Shown here: positions 18,463 through 27,619 of the stretch, one piece after another
Numbering within the stretch: the first letter of the stretch is position 1
How the letters are laid out: each line of letters starts with the position of its first letter
Origin: Burkholderia sp. SRS-46
GTDB taxonomy: Bacteria > Pseudomonadota > Gammaproteobacteria > Burkholderiales > Burkholderiaceae
NCBI RefSeq assembly: GCF_004343775.1
Contig: NZ_PTXL01000001.1
Location: forward strand, 1,116,001 to 1,180,000
Direction of reading: 5' to 3'
Length of the DNA: 64,000 nucleotides
Program-made: the position numbers and the translations under genes
The notes under the pieces: model-generated
Told to the model about the DNA's origin: nothing
What the model saw: only the letters and a program-made list of their open reading frames with translations
Databases searched by the model: none

Positions 18463-19830
18463 ATGCAGAGAGAAACCGTATTCGACCTGATCGGCGTCGG
18501 CTTCGGGCCGTCGAACCTGGCGCTTGCCGTGCGGCTCGCCGAGCGCGCCGGCACGCGCGGGCTCGCGCAGTGCTTCATCGAGCGACAGCCGGCGTTCGGC
18601 TGGCATCGCGGGATGCTGCTCGACGACTGCCGGATGCAGATTTCGTTTCTGAAGGACCTGGTCACGATGCGCGACCCGACCAGCCGCTACACGTTCATCA
18701 ACTATCTGTTCCAGCGCGGCCGGCTGAACGAGTTCATCAACCTGAAGAACTTCTATCCGACCCGCGTCGAATTCCACGACTACCTGAGCTGGGTCGCGGA
18801 CGCGTTCGACGAGGACGTGCACTACGGCGAGTCCGTCGTCAGCATCGAGCCGGTGCGCGGCAGCGGCGATCGGATCGACGCGCTGCGCGTGCTGTCGCGC
18901 GACGCGGCCGGCCACGAGCGCCAGCGCGTCACGCGCGCGCTGTCGGTCGGCGTCGGCGGCACGCCGGCGATTCCGGACGCATTCGCCGCGCTCGGCCAGG
19001 ATCGCGTGATCCACTCGTCGACCTACCTCGCGGACGTCGGCCGGCTCGCGGGCGAGCCCGGCGGCGAGCGCCGCCGCATCGCGGTGATCGGCGCGGGGCA
19101 GAGCGCGGCCGAGGTGTTCATCGATCTGGCGCGGCGCTTCCCGCACGTCGACGCGAGTCTCGTGATGCGCGCGGGCGCGTTGAAGCCGGCCGACGACAGC
19201 CCGTTCGTCAACGAGATCTTCAGCCCCGCGTTCACCGACGTCGTCTACGCGCAGCCGCAGGACGCGCGCCGCGCGCTGCTCGACCGCTATCGCGACACCA
19301 ACTACGCGGTAGTCGACCGGCCGCTGATCGAGCAGATCTACGAAATGCTGTACCTGCAGCGCATCGACGGCACGCCGCGCCACGCGCTGCTCGCGAACCG
19401 CGCGATCGAGGCTGCCGCGCGCACCGCGAGCGGCCAGATCGAGCTGACGCTGCGCGACCGGATGAGCGGCGACACGCACACCGAGCGCTTCGACGGCCTC
19501 GTGCTCGCGACCGGCTACCGCCGCGACACCCATTCGGCACTGCTCGAAGGGCTCGCACCGCATCTCGGCGACGCGCTCGCGCGCGGCGACGTGACGCGCG
19601 ACTACCTGCTCGCGACGCCGGAGCACTTCGCGCCGCGCATCTACCTGCAAGGCGCTTGCGAGGACAGCCACGGCTTGTCCGACACGCTGCTGTCGGTGCT
19701 CGCGCGCCGCGCGGACGAAATCTGCGCGTCGCTCGAAAGCGCGCTCGCGCAGCCGGGCGGCGACGCCCGGACACAACAGACCAGACATGAAATCGGGGTG
19801 AGCGCCGGCCGGCTGGCCGTCGCTCTTTGA
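18463..19830 (+). CDS. pvdA: PvdA, L-ornithine N5-monooxygenase
   Basis: 455-aa flavin-dependent N-hydroxylase that converts L-ornithine to N5-hydroxyornithine with FAD, NADPH and O2, the first committed step for both hydroxamates of ornibactin. FAD motif GVGFGPSN at residues 11-18, NADPH motif GAGQSAAE at 210-217, and the family ATGY-type sequence (LATGYRRDTH) at about 346. Length is normal for PvdA/SidA enzymes. A GGGAG Shine-Dalgarno precedes the ATG. It lies 34 nt after orbK and 45 nt before the orbA start, so it is inside the same operon. Cytoplasmic. Confidence 0.96.
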   Translation: MQRETVFDLIGVGFGPSNLALAVRLAERAGTRGLAQCFIERQPAFGWHRGMLLDDCRMQISFLKDLVTMRDPTSRYTFINYLFQRGRLNEFINLKNFYPTRVEFHDYLSWVADAFDEDVHYGESVVSIEPVRGSGDRIDALRVLSRDAAGHERQRVTRALSVGVGGTPAIPDAFAALGQDRVIHSSTYLADVGRLAGEPGGERRRIAVIGAGQSAAEVFIDLARRFPHVDASLVMRAGALKPADDSPFVNEIFSPAFTDVVYAQPQDARRALLDRYRDTNYAVVDRPLIEQIYEMLYLQRIDGTPRHALLANRAIEAAARTASGQIELTLRDRMSGDTHTERFDGLVLATGYRRDTHSALLEGLAPHLGDALARGDVTRDYLLATPEHFAPRIYLQGACEDSHGLSDTLLSVLARRADEICASLESALAQPGGDARTQQTRHEIGVSAGRLAVAL

Positions 19831-19875
19831 CAAAGGGGCGGCCGGGAGGCCGCCAATCAAGTGGAGCATCAGAAG

Positions 19876-22113
19876 ATGGAGTGGGCAACAGGCACGCGTC
19901 GGCGTGCGATCGCAGCCGCGGCAAGCGTGGCGTTCTATGTGGCGGCGGGCCAGGCCATGGCCCAGACGGCGCCCGGCGCGACGGCCAAGGCGAATGCCGC
20001 CGCGGCGGTCAAGACGGACGCCGCCGCCGCGGCGACGAGCGGCGCGCCGTCCGGCACGCTGCCGGCGATCAGCGTCAACGCGGCGTCGGAAGGAGACGGC
20101 ACGGTCGGGCTGGTGGCGCGACGCAGCACGACCGGCACGAAAACGAATACCTCGATCAACGAGATCCCGCAGACGATCAACGTCGTCACCGCGCAACAGA
20201 TCGAAATGACGGGCGCGACCGACGTGAACCAGGCACTGCGCTACATCCCGGGCTTCTCGTCGTACGGCTCGGACAACCGGTCCGACTGGTACGCGGCGCT
20301 GCGCGGCTTCACGCCGACCGCGTACGTGAACGGGCTGCAGGTGCCGAACACGATCAACCTCGCGAGCTGGCGCGTCGATCCGTACATGATCGACAGCATC
20401 ACCGTGCTGCGCGGGCCGACGTCAGTGCTGTACGGCGCGGGCGACCCCGGCGCGATCGTCGACGTGCAGACCAAGCTCGCGAACGGCGAGCGCGTGCGCG
20501 AGGCGGGCGTCGAGCTCGGCAACTACGCGCGCAAGCAGTTCATGATCGACGTGGGCGACAAGCTCGACGCGGACGGCAAGTACGCGTACCGCTTCGTCGG
20601 CGTCGCGCGCGACGGCAACGCGGTGACGGGCCCGAACAACGACCAGCGCGTCGCGCTCGCACCGTCGTTCCGCTGGCGGCCGAACGCGGACACGTCGCTC
20701 ACCGTGTCGGCGACCTACCTGCAGGACTGGGGCGACATCTCGTCGAACTTCCTGCCCGCGAGCGGCACGGTGCTGCCGAACCCGAACGGGCAACTGTCGC
20801 GCGACGTGTACTCGGGCGACCCGAGCTTCAACCACTACCGCAAGAAGCAGTGGTCGCTCGGCTACCAGTTCGAGCACAACCTGAACTCGACGTGGACGTT
20901 CCGCCAGAACGTGCGCTACATGCGCCTGTCGCTGGACAACGGCTCGGTGTGGGGCGCGGGCTTCGTGGACGGCAGCACGACCGACATTTCGCGCTGGGCG
21001 GGCCTGTTCCAGATGAACTACAGCCGCTTCGACATCGACAACAACGCGCAGGCGCGCTTCCGCACGGGGCCGCTCGATCACACGCTGCTGCTCGGCTTCC
21101 AGTACAACCGGCAGACGTCGACCGACAGCGAATGGGTGGCGTCCGCGCCGGCCCTGAACATCTACAACCCGGTCTACGCGCCCGTCACGACCGCGGTGTT
21201 CGCGGACCCGAGCACCACGGGGCGCACCGACACGTACACGACGATGAACACGTTCGGCGTGTACGCGCAGGACCAGATCCGCTGGAACCGCTGGACGCTG
21301 ACGCTCGGCGGCCGCGAGGACTGGGTGAACATGCGCCAGGACGACCGCGCGGGCGGCACGCAGACGAAGGCGGACGTCACCGCGTTCACCGGGCGCGTGG
21401 GCCTCACGTACCAGGGCGACTACGGGCTGTCGCCGTACGTCAGCTACGCGACGTCGTTCAACCCGCTGATCGGCGTGAACATGTTCGGCGGCGGGCTGGC
21501 GCAGCCGACCCGCGGCAAGCAGATCGAGCTCGGCCTGCGCTGGCAGCCGCCGGGCAAGAACCTGATGCTGAACGCGGCGATCTACCAGATCAACCAGACC
21601 AACGTGCTCACGCCGACGCCGACGAATCTCGATCCGCGCGGCACGACGTCGGTGCAGACGGGCGAGGTGCGCTCGCGCGGCATCGAGCTGAGCGCGACCG
21701 GCAAGGTGACGCCGAACCTGTCGATCATCGCGTCGTACGTCTACCAGGACGTGAAGAACGTGAAGGCCAACGACGCGTCGCTGGACAAGTGGCCGGTCGA
21801 CATCCCGCGGCCGCGCCAGATGGCGTCGCTGTGGGCCGACTGGACGTGGCACACGGGGCCGCTCGAGGGCTTCGGCCTGGGCGGCGGCGTGCGCTACCAG
21901 AGCGCGTCGGCCGGCGCGGCGGACAACTCGCTGTCGGTCGCGAGCTACACGCTCTACGACGCGGCGGTTCACTACGACACGCGTAACTGGCGCTTCTCGG
22001 TGAACGCGATGAACCTGTTCAACCGCCACTTCATCAGCGGTTGCCAGTCGTCGTCGGTCTGCCTGTTCGGCAACGAACGCACCGTGGTCGCCACCGCGAA
22101 ATACAACTGGTGA
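19876..22113 (+). CDS. orbA: OrbA, TonB-dependent outer-membrane ferric-ornibactin receptor
   Basis: ~745 aa. A signal peptide (charged TRRR, hydrophobic stretch, cleavage after AMA ~ residue 29) is followed by a TonB-box-like LPAISVNA segment, a plug domain (INEIPQTINVVTAQQ; VLRGPTSVLYGAGDPGAI) and a 22-strand barrel ending in the terminal aromatic signature YNW. In ornibactin clusters this position is orbA, the receptor that imports ferric ornibactin. ATG 19,876 with GGAG 9 nt upstream is preferred; an in-frame GTG 15 nt upstream (19,861) with a more distant GGGAGG is an alternative and adds five residues. The locus is co-directional with pvdA and pvdF. Confidence 0.93.
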   Translation: MEWATGTRRRAIAAAASVAFYVAAGQAMAQTAPGATAKANAAAAVKTDAAAAATSGAPSGTLPAISVNAASEGDGTVGLVARRSTTGTKTNTSINEIPQTINVVTAQQIEMTGATDVNQALRYIPGFSSYGSDNRSDWYAALRGFTPTAYVNGLQVPNTINLASWRVDPYMIDSITVLRGPTSVLYGAGDPGAIVDVQTKLANGERVREAGVELGNYARKQFMIDVGDKLDADGKYAYRFVGVARDGNAVTGPNNDQRVALAPSFRWRPNADTSLTVSATYLQDWGDISSNFLPASGTVLPNPNGQLSRDVYSGDPSFNHYRKKQWSLGYQFEHNLNSTWTFRQNVRYMRLSLDNGSVWGAGFVDGSTTDISRWAGLFQMNYSRFDIDNNAQARFRTGPLDHTLLLGFQYNRQTSTDSEWVASAPALNIYNPVYAPVTTAVFADPSTTGRTDTYTTMNTFGVYAQDQIRWNRWTLTLGGREDWVNMRQDDRAGGTQTKADVTAFTGRVGLTYQGDYGLSPYVSYATSFNPLIGVNMFGGGLAQPTRGKQIELGLRWQPPGKNLMLNAAIYQINQTNVLTPTPTNLDPRGTTSVQTGEVRSRGIELSATGKVTPNLSIIASYVYQDVKNVKANDASLDKWPVDIPRPRQMASLWADWTWHTGPLEGFGLGGGVRYQSASAGAADNSLSVASYTLYDAAVHYDTRNWRFSVNAMNLFNRHFISGCQSSSVCLFGNERTVVATAKYNW

Positions 22114-22179
22114 CGGCGCGCGCCGCGGGCGGGCCGCGGCGCCGTTGTCCCGCTGTTGTCCTTTTCTCATCACGATCCC

Positions 22180-23019
22180 ATGCCGAAGAAAAATCTCGTC
22201 TACATCCTGTCGCTGCGCAACGGCGCGGCCGATCGCGCCGGGCAGCCGGTCGCGTACAAGGGCGGCACGCGCTACATGAAGGCGCCGCTCGAATTCCTCG
22301 TCGAGCGCCTGAACGGCTCGGCGCTCGGCGAGCGCTACACGCTCGCGGGCGTGATCTTCGACGACGACGACGGCTCGCCCGCCGACCGCGCGAAGGTTGC
22401 CGACTACGGCTTTGCGCGCACGCCGGGCCGGCCGTGGCTGCTGCCGGAAGGCCTCGCGGTCGACGGGCGGCCGGTCGACGAGCTGTTCTGCGCGATTCCG
22501 TCGACGTACCGCCGGCTGCCGCGCGACGCGCGCGAGCGCGCGGCGGGCAAGCAGGCGTTCGAGCGCCGGCTGCTCGAACGGCTGCTCGAGCTGAAGGCGG
22601 ACGTCGTCGTGCTCGACGGGCTGCTCGTGATCCTCGACGAGCTGGTGCGGCCCGGCGCGCGCTTTCACCGGCACATCGCGAACATCCACCCGGGCATCAC
22701 CGCGGACGATTCGCCGTTCCAGCGGCGCGGCGCGTACGCGACGCTCGATGCGCTGCACGGCGGGCGCGGCGAGCGGGTCGACTGGGCGAGCGGCGCGTCG
22801 TCGACGATCGAGCCGGTAACGATGACGGGCGCGTCGTTCCACTACGTCGACAACGGCATCGATTCCGGCGAAGTGATCTGCGACGTGCTCGACACGCCGA
22901 TCGCGCCGGACGACACGATTCTCGAGCTGCGCTGGAACAACTTCGAGCGCAGCCTGTTTCCGGCGCTGGAGCGGGGGCTTGAAATCCTCGCGGACCGCCA
23001 CGACGCGGGAGCCTTGTGA
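22180..23019 (+). CDS. pvdF: PvdF, N5-hydroxyornithine transformylase
   Basis: 279-aa formyl transferase that uses N10-formyl-tetrahydrofolate to formylate N5-hydroxyornithine, giving the C-terminal hydroxamate of ornibactin. Family motifs: NIHPGIT at about residue 168, the folate/active-site HPG, and VDNGIDSGEVI downstream (aspartate and glycine of the D-x-G-x-D-x-G element). Length equals P. aeruginosa PvdF. ATG 22,180 (MPKKNLVYIL) is chosen; an upstream in-frame TTG at 22,156 has no ribosome binding site, but neither start has a strong one. The TGA overlaps the orbL ATG (TGATG). Confidence 0.92.
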   Translation: MPKKNLVYILSLRNGAADRAGQPVAYKGGTRYMKAPLEFLVERLNGSALGERYTLAGVIFDDDDGSPADRAKVADYGFARTPGRPWLLPEGLAVDGRPVDELFCAIPSTYRRLPRDARERAAGKQAFERRLLERLLELKADVVVLDGLLVILDELVRPGARFHRHIANIHPGITADDSPFQRRGAYATLDALHGGRGERVDWASGASSTIEPVTMTGASFHYVDNGIDSGEVICDVLDTPIAPDDTILELRWNNFERSLFPALERGLEILADRHDAGAL

Positions 23020-24026
23020 TGAACGACACGCTGACCAACCCCGCCGACGCGGCGCCGGCGGCCGAGGACGCGGCCGCGGTGGCGATCGACTTTGCCGGCG
23101 CGGCGCATGACGTGGATCGGGTGCTCGACGCCTGGCGGCCCGACGATCCGCCGGCCGCGCTGCTCGCCGAATTCGTCGCGCTGTTCAACACCGAGGCGCG
23201 GCGCGCGCATGCGACGCTCGCGGTGCCGCTGGCCGGCGCCGATCCGGCGGCGGTCGCGGCCTATGTCGGGCGCGCGGTGCGCGAAGGCGTGATCGACGGC
23301 GCGCGGCCCGTGAACGGCCGGCTGCACCTGAGCGTGTCGCGTGCAACCTTCTGGCAGCATCCGCAGCCGTGGCTGAAGGCGCCGGGCTCGGGCGGCATGC
23401 CGCTGCGCTATGCGGTCACGGACGAGCGCCGCCATCCGGTGCGCCCGCCGACCGTGCCCGGCGAGGTCTACGTGCGCTACATGCCGCAGGTCGGCATGAC
23501 CTTCAGCCTGCGCACGGTCGACGTCGACGCGCACGCGGCGTTGTTCAGCGGCTGGATGAACCTCGAGCGGGTCGCGCAATTCTGGGACCAGCGCGGCACG
23601 CGCGACGAGCATGCCGCGTATCTGGCCGAGCGGCTCGCCGATCCGCACATGCATCCGATGATCGGCTACTTCGACGACACGCCGTTCGGCTATTTCGAGT
23701 TCTACTGGGCGAAGGAGGACCGCCTCGCGCCGTTCTACGACGCGCACGACTACGACCGCGGGCTGCACCTGCTGATCGGCGATTCGCGCTTCCAGAGCGC
23801 GGGCAAGCTGCATGCGTGGTGGAGCGGGGTGCTGCATTACATGTTCGTCGACGAGCCGCGCACGCAGCGGCTCGTCGGCGAGCCGCGCGTCGATCACGTG
23901 CGGCACATCGCGTACATGCACCGGCTCGGGTTCCATACGGTGAAGGAGTTCGATTTCCCGCACAAGCGCGCGGCGCTGACGATGATCGACCGGGAGACGT
24001 TCTTCGAGACGTTCAGGCTGCCTTGA
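23019..24026 (+). CDS. orbL: OrbL, siderophore N5-hydroxyornithine acyltransferase (PvdYII/IucB-like)
   Basis: 335 aa. The C-terminal GNAT-like domain carries GYFDDTPFGYFEFYWAKED at about residues 220-238, then YDRGLHLLIGD and VLHYMFVDEPRTQ, the conserved core of IucB/PvdYII acyltransferases. OrbL is known to acylate the N-terminal hydroxyornithine, which sets the ornibactin C4/C6/C8 chain family. The ATG overlaps the pvdF stop by one base; a GTG one codon earlier is possible. It is the last gene of the operon: downstream lie only a GC-rich palindrome and the unrelated vapBC promoter. Confidence 0.88.
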   Translation: MNDTLTNPADAAPAAEDAAAVAIDFAGAAHDVDRVLDAWRPDDPPAALLAEFVALFNTEARRAHATLAVPLAGADPAAVAAYVGRAVREGVIDGARPVNGRLHLSVSRATFWQHPQPWLKAPGSGGMPLRYAVTDERRHPVRPPTVPGEVYVRYMPQVGMTFSLRTVDVDAHAALFSGWMNLERVAQFWDQRGTRDEHAAYLAERLADPHMHPMIGYFDDTPFGYFEFYWAKEDRLAPFYDAHDYDRGLHLLIGDSRFQSAGKLHAWWSGVLHYMFVDEPRTQRLVGEPRVDHVRHIAYMHRLGFHTVKEFDFPHKRAALTMIDRETFFETFRLP

Positions 24027-24041
24027 CGGGGAGGGGCGGTG

Positions 24042-24060
24042 GCGGCCGGGCCGGCCGCCG
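24042..24060 (+). terminator. GC-rich palindrome after orbL, possible operon terminator
   Basis: GGCGGCCGG (24,042-24,050) and CCGGCCGCC (24,052-24,060) are exact complements 16 nt after the orbL stop. A loop would open the central pairs. No T-tract follows, so this could equally be a pause or stability element. Confidence 0.35.
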
Positions 24061-24201
24061 TCGCGCGGCTGGATGCGCGTTGGCCGTCCGGCTGATCGAC
24101 GCGCGGCGCTCCGGAGCGAAAAATAGGGGGCATGACCAGTCAACGGTGAAAGGCATCCGATGGAACAGGCACGACTCGCGACGACAATCCCGACCAACAC
24201 G

Positions 24202-24229
24202 TTGACATATGCCGGCATATGTCTAGAAT
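24202..24229 (+). promoter_or_regulatory. vapBC promoter with perfect 18-bp palindromic operator
   Basis: TTGACA (24,202-24,207), a 16-nt spacer and TAGAAT (24,224-24,229) form a near-consensus sigma-70 promoter 30 nt before the vapB ATG. The spacer is occupied by the perfect palindrome ACATATGCCGGCATATGT (24,205-24,222), which also covers half of the -35. This is the expected site for autorepression by the VapB AbrB-like dimer with VapC. Confidence 0.85.
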
Positions 24230-24258
24230 GGGTGCATCGTTTCTCTCCGGGATGGATC

Positions 24259-24522
24259 ATGCGCACCGTTTCCATTTTCAAGAATGCCCGCAATCAGGCG
24301 ATCCGGATCCCCAAGGACATGGAGTTCGAAGGGGTGACCGAACTCGAGATTCGTCGCGAGGGCGACACGCTGCTGCTGCGTCCGGTGCGGCCGTCGTGGG
24401 CATCGTTCCTGAACGAACCGCTCGCGGATGCCGATTTCCTCGGTGAGCGCACGGAAGTCGTCGAGTCCGGCCGCTTCGATCTGTCCGGCGCGGGCGATGC
24501 ATCGACGGAGCCCGGCCGGTGA
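24259..24522 (+). CDS. vapB: VapB-type antitoxin (AbrB/SpoVT fold)
   Basis: 87 aa. The first ~45 residues (MRTVSIFKNARNQAIRIP ... VTELEIRREGDTLLLRP) are the swapped-hairpin AbrB-type DNA-binding domain typical of chromosomal VapB. The C-terminal half (WASFLNEPLADADFLGERTE) is the toxin-binding tail. It should neutralise the neighbouring VapC RNase and repress the promoter through the palindrome just upstream. ATG 24,259 is taken because the AbrB motif begins right there; the frame is open further upstream but that would place the start upstream of the promoter. Its stop overlaps the vapC start by 4 nt. Confidence 0.88.
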   Translation: MRTVSIFKNARNQAIRIPKDMEFEGVTELEIRREGDTLLLRPVRPSWASFLNEPLADADFLGERTEVVESGRFDLSGAGDASTEPGR

Positions 24523-24935
24523 CGCAGCTCTACATGCTCGATACGAACATCTGTTCGTTCATCATGCGGGAACGGCCGCCGGCCGTCCTGACGCGGCTGC
24601 AGTCGTGCGTGAACGCGCAGCACCGGATCGTCGTGTCGGCCGTCACGTATGCGGAAATGCGTTTCGGCGCGATCGGCAGGAAGGCGTCGCCGAAGCACGC
24701 CGATCTGGTTTCGGCATTCGTCGCGCGGCTGGATGGCGTGCTGCCGTGGGATCCGGCGGCGATCGACGCGGCAACGGCCGTTCGTGTCGATCTTGCCGAG
24801 CGCGGCACGCCAATCGGCGCGAACGATTCGGCGATCGCGGGACATGCAATTGCCGCCGGCGCCGTGCTGGTGACGAACAACACTCGCGAGTTCAGCCGCG
24901 TCGCCGGGTTGTCGCTCGAAGACTGGGCGCTCTGA
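24519..24935 (+). CDS. vapC: VapC-type PIN-domain ribonuclease toxin
   Basis: 138 aa, GTG start overlapping the vapB stop (GTGA). PIN-domain acidic residues are in place: D8 (MLDTNICSF), E46 (VTYAEMRFG), D103 (GANDSAIAGHA) and the C-terminal TNNTREFSRV element of the VapC/FitB family. Expected activity is Mg-dependent cleavage of specific RNAs, usually tRNA, when free of VapB. It lies alone with vapB between the siderophore operon and an amidohydrolase gene. Confidence 0.9.
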   Translation: MTQLYMLDTNICSFIMRERPPAVLTRLQSCVNAQHRIVVSAVTYAEMRFGAIGRKASPKHADLVSAFVARLDGVLPWDPAAIDAATAVRVDLAERGTPIGANDSAIAGHAIAAGAVLVTNNTREFSRVAGLSLEDWAL

Positions 24936-25107
24936 GCGCCGCGCGGGCGCGTGGCCTGTCCGGTCGGTGGAGCGCCGGCCGGCATGGACGGCCGCATCGG
25001 CGTCCATCGCAACGGCAACCGTCAGTTGCCGCCGTAACGAATCCCGTCTATCCGGTTGTCGTGCAAGCGACTATCCTTGGCCGCACATCCCCAATGGAGA
25101 CGACACC

Positions 25108-26271
25108 GTGACCCACAGCGTGATTCCCGCAGGCCTCGCCGACGAAATGATCGAGATCCGGCACCGTATCCACGCCCATCCGGAGCTGGGCTTCGAGGAA
25201 TTCGCGACGAGCGACCTCGTCGCCGAACGACTGCAGGCGTGGGGCTACACGGTGCACCGCGGCCTCGGCGGCACGGGCGTCGTCGCGCAGCTGAAGGTGG
25301 GCGAGGGCACGAAGCGCCTCGGCCTGCGCGCCGACATGGACGCGCTGCCGATCCACGAGGCCACCGGCCTGCCGTACCAGAGCACGATCCCCGGCAAGAT
25401 GCACGCGTGCGGCCACGACGGCCATACCGCGATGCTGCTCGCGGCCGCGAAGCATCTTGCCCGGGAGCGCCGCTTCTCGGGCACGCTGAACCTGATTTTC
25501 CAGCCGGCCGAGGAAGGGCTCGGCGGCGCGAAGAAGATGCTCGACGAAGGCCTGTTCGAGCAATTCCCGTGCGACGGGATCTTCGCGATGCACAACATGC
25601 CGGGCTTTCCGACCGGCCGGTTCGGCTTCCTGCCGGGGCCGTTCATGGCGTCGTCCGATACGGTGAACGTCGACGTGCGGGGGCACGGCGGTCACGGTGC
25701 GATGCCGCACAAGGCGGTCGATCCGGTCGTCGTGTGCGCGCAGATCGTGATCGCGCTGCAGACGATCGTGTCGCGCAACGTGCCGCCGCTCGAGATGGCG
25801 ATCGTCACGGTCGGCGCGATCCATGCGGGCGACGCGCCGAACGTGATTCCCGACCGCGCGCAGATGCGCCTGTCGGTGCGCGCGCTGACGCCGGCGGTGC
25901 GCGACCTGCTGCAAACGCGCATCACCGAAGTCATCCACGCGCAGGCGGCCGTGTTCGGGGCGACCGCGACGGTCGACTACGTGCGCCGCTACCCGGTGCT
26001 CGTCAACGATGCGGAGATGACCGCGTTCGCGCGGGACGTCGCGCGCGAATGGGTCGGCGACGCGAACCTGATCGACGGGATGGTGCCGCTCACCGGCAGC
26101 GAGGATTTCGCGTTCCTGCTCGAGAAGCGCCCGGGCTGCTACCTGATCATCGGCAACGGCGACGGGGAGGGCGGCTGCATGGTGCACAACCCCGGCTACG
26201 ATTTCAACGATGCGGCGCTGCCGACGGGCGCGTCGTACTGGGTCAGGCTGGCCGAGGCGTTTCTCGTCTGA
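25108..26271 (+). CDS. M20D-family amidohydrolase (hippurate hydrolase / aminoacylase-like)
   Basis: 387 aa, dinuclear metallopeptidase of the M20D amidohydrolase group that cleaves N-acyl amino acids or related amides; substrate unknown. Visible ligands and catalytic elements: HACGHDGHTAML at about residue 98, QPAEEG with the catalytic glutamate at ~132, MHNMPG, the dimerisation-domain GHGAMPHKAVDPV, and TGSEDFAFL near the C-terminus. GTG 25,108 is chosen because GGAGA lies 9 nt upstream and the conserved N-terminus begins there; the frame is open 141 nt further upstream. It stands alone and converges on cobB with 40 bp between stops. No signal peptide. Confidence 0.85.
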   Translation: MTHSVIPAGLADEMIEIRHRIHAHPELGFEEFATSDLVAERLQAWGYTVHRGLGGTGVVAQLKVGEGTKRLGLRADMDALPIHEATGLPYQSTIPGKMHACGHDGHTAMLLAAAKHLARERRFSGTLNLIFQPAEEGLGGAKKMLDEGLFEQFPCDGIFAMHNMPGFPTGRFGFLPGPFMASSDTVNVDVRGHGGHGAMPHKAVDPVVVCAQIVIALQTIVSRNVPPLEMAIVTVGAIHAGDAPNVIPDRAQMRLSVRALTPAVRDLLQTRITEVIHAQAAVFGATATVDYVRRYPVLVNDAEMTAFARDVAREWVGDANLIDGMVPLTGSEDFAFLLEKRPGCYLIIGNGDGEGGCMVHNPGYDFNDAALPTGASYWVRLAEAFLV

Positions 26272-26311
26272 CCCGGTCGGGGCGCGTGCGGGCCGATTGG
26301 ACCGTACGCGC

Positions 26312-27616
26312 TCAGAGTGCCTCGCCGCTGAACAACGCAACCGCCGCCAGCGGATTCGACGGCCAGTACATGTGCATGTAGGTCGCGACGATCGACCCGG
26401 TGCGGTACACCGCCTCGCCGCTGCCCGCATCGCCGTCCGGGCGCGTGGCGGCCGCCACCGGCGCAAGCGGCGTATCGAGCCGCGAATAATGGAACGTATG
26501 GCCGCGCATCGGCCCCGAGCGCGTGTCGAGCTGCTGCATCCCCAGCGCGGCGAAGCGGCGCTGCATCGTCGCCGCGCCCGGCAGCAGGCCGAGCATCGGC
26601 GTCGTCGCGCCGTCGACGTCCGTCAGCGCATCGCACAGATACACCATCCCCCCGCATTCCGCGACGATCGGCCTGCCGGCCGCCGCGTGCGCGCGGATCG
26701 TCCGCGCGGCCGTCGTGCTGGCCGCGAGCGTCGACGCGTGCAGCTCCGGATAGCCGCCCGGCAGGAACAGCGCGTCGCACGCGTCGGGCACCGGTTCGTC
26801 GGCGAGCGGCGAGAAGAACCGCAACTGCGCGCCGAGCGCATCGAGCAGCGCGAGATTGGCCGGATAGATGAACGAGAAAGCGGCGTCGCGCGCGATCGCG
26901 ATGCGCTGGCCGGCAAGCGCGCGAGGGAGCGGCGCGGCGGCGTCCGGCTCCGCGAACGCGACCGCGGGCGGCAATTCCGCCAGCGCCGTATTCGCCAGCG
27001 CATCGGCCGCGCGTTCGAGACGCGCATCGAGATCGTCGATATCGTTCGGCTGGTGCAGGCCGAGATGCCGCTCCGGCAGCGCGATGCCCGCATCGGCCGG
27101 CACGTGGCCGAGCCAGCGCAGGTCGCCGGGCAGCGCCTGGCGCAGCAGTTCCGCGTGCCGCGCGGAGCCGACCCGGTTGGCGAGCACGCCGTGAAACGGC
27201 AGGCCCGGCCGGAACCGCGCGAGCCCGAACGCAATGGCCGCGAAGGTCTGCGCCATCGATTTCGCGGAGATCACCGCGACCACCGGCACGCCGAACGCGG
27301 CGGCCAGGTCCGCGCTGCTCGGCGTGCCGTCGAACAGCCCCATCACGCCCTCGATCAGGATCAGGTCGGCGCTGCGCGCCGCGTCGGCGAGCAGCGCGCG
27401 GCAGCCGGCTTCACCGACCATGCCGAGATCGAGCGCATGCACGCTCGCGCCGCTCGCGCACTCGAGCAGCATCGGATCGAGGAAATCCGGGCCGGTCTTG
27501 AACACGCGCACGCGCCGGCCGAGCCGGCGGTGCAGCCGCGCGAGGCCGGCCGTCACCGACGTCTTGCCCTGGCCGGACGCGGGCGCGCTGACGAACAGCG
27601 CCGGGCAGGCGGGCAT
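26312..27616 (-). CDS. cobB: CobB, hydrogenobyrinic acid a,c-diamide synthase
   Basis: 434-aa ATP- and glutamine-dependent amidase that converts the a and c carboxylates of hydrogenobyrinate (or cobyrinate) to amides. The N-terminal dethiobiotin-synthetase-like domain begins with a P-loop APASGQGKTSVTAGLA at residues 11-26. The C-terminal class I glutamine amidotransferase domain has the nucleophile in AECGGMVYL at about 329-337 and a histidine near the C-terminus (HMYWPSNP). It is the last gene of the leftward operon cobA-cobE-cobO-cobB, 3 nt after cobO. CobB is used by both pathways, so it does not itself tell them apart. Confidence 0.94.
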   Translation of the reverse strand: MPACPALFVSAPASGQGKTSVTAGLARLHRRLGRRVRVFKTGPDFLDPMLLECASGASVHALDLGMVGEAGCRALLADAARSADLILIEGVMGLFDGTPSSADLAAAFGVPVVAVISAKSMAQTFAAIAFGLARFRPGLPFHGVLANRVGSARHAELLRQALPGDLRWLGHVPADAGIALPERHLGLHQPNDIDDLDARLERAADALANTALAELPPAVAFAEPDAAAPLPRALAGQRIAIARDAAFSFIYPANLALLDALGAQLRFFSPLADEPVPDACDALFLPGGYPELHASTLAASTTAARTIRAHAAAGRPIVAECGGMVYLCDALTDVDGATTPMLGLLPGAATMQRRFAALGMQQLDTRSGPMRGHTFHYSRLDTPLAPVAAATRPDGDAGSGEAVYRTGSIVATYMHMYWPSNPLAAVALFSGEAL

Positions 27617-27619
27617 CGC

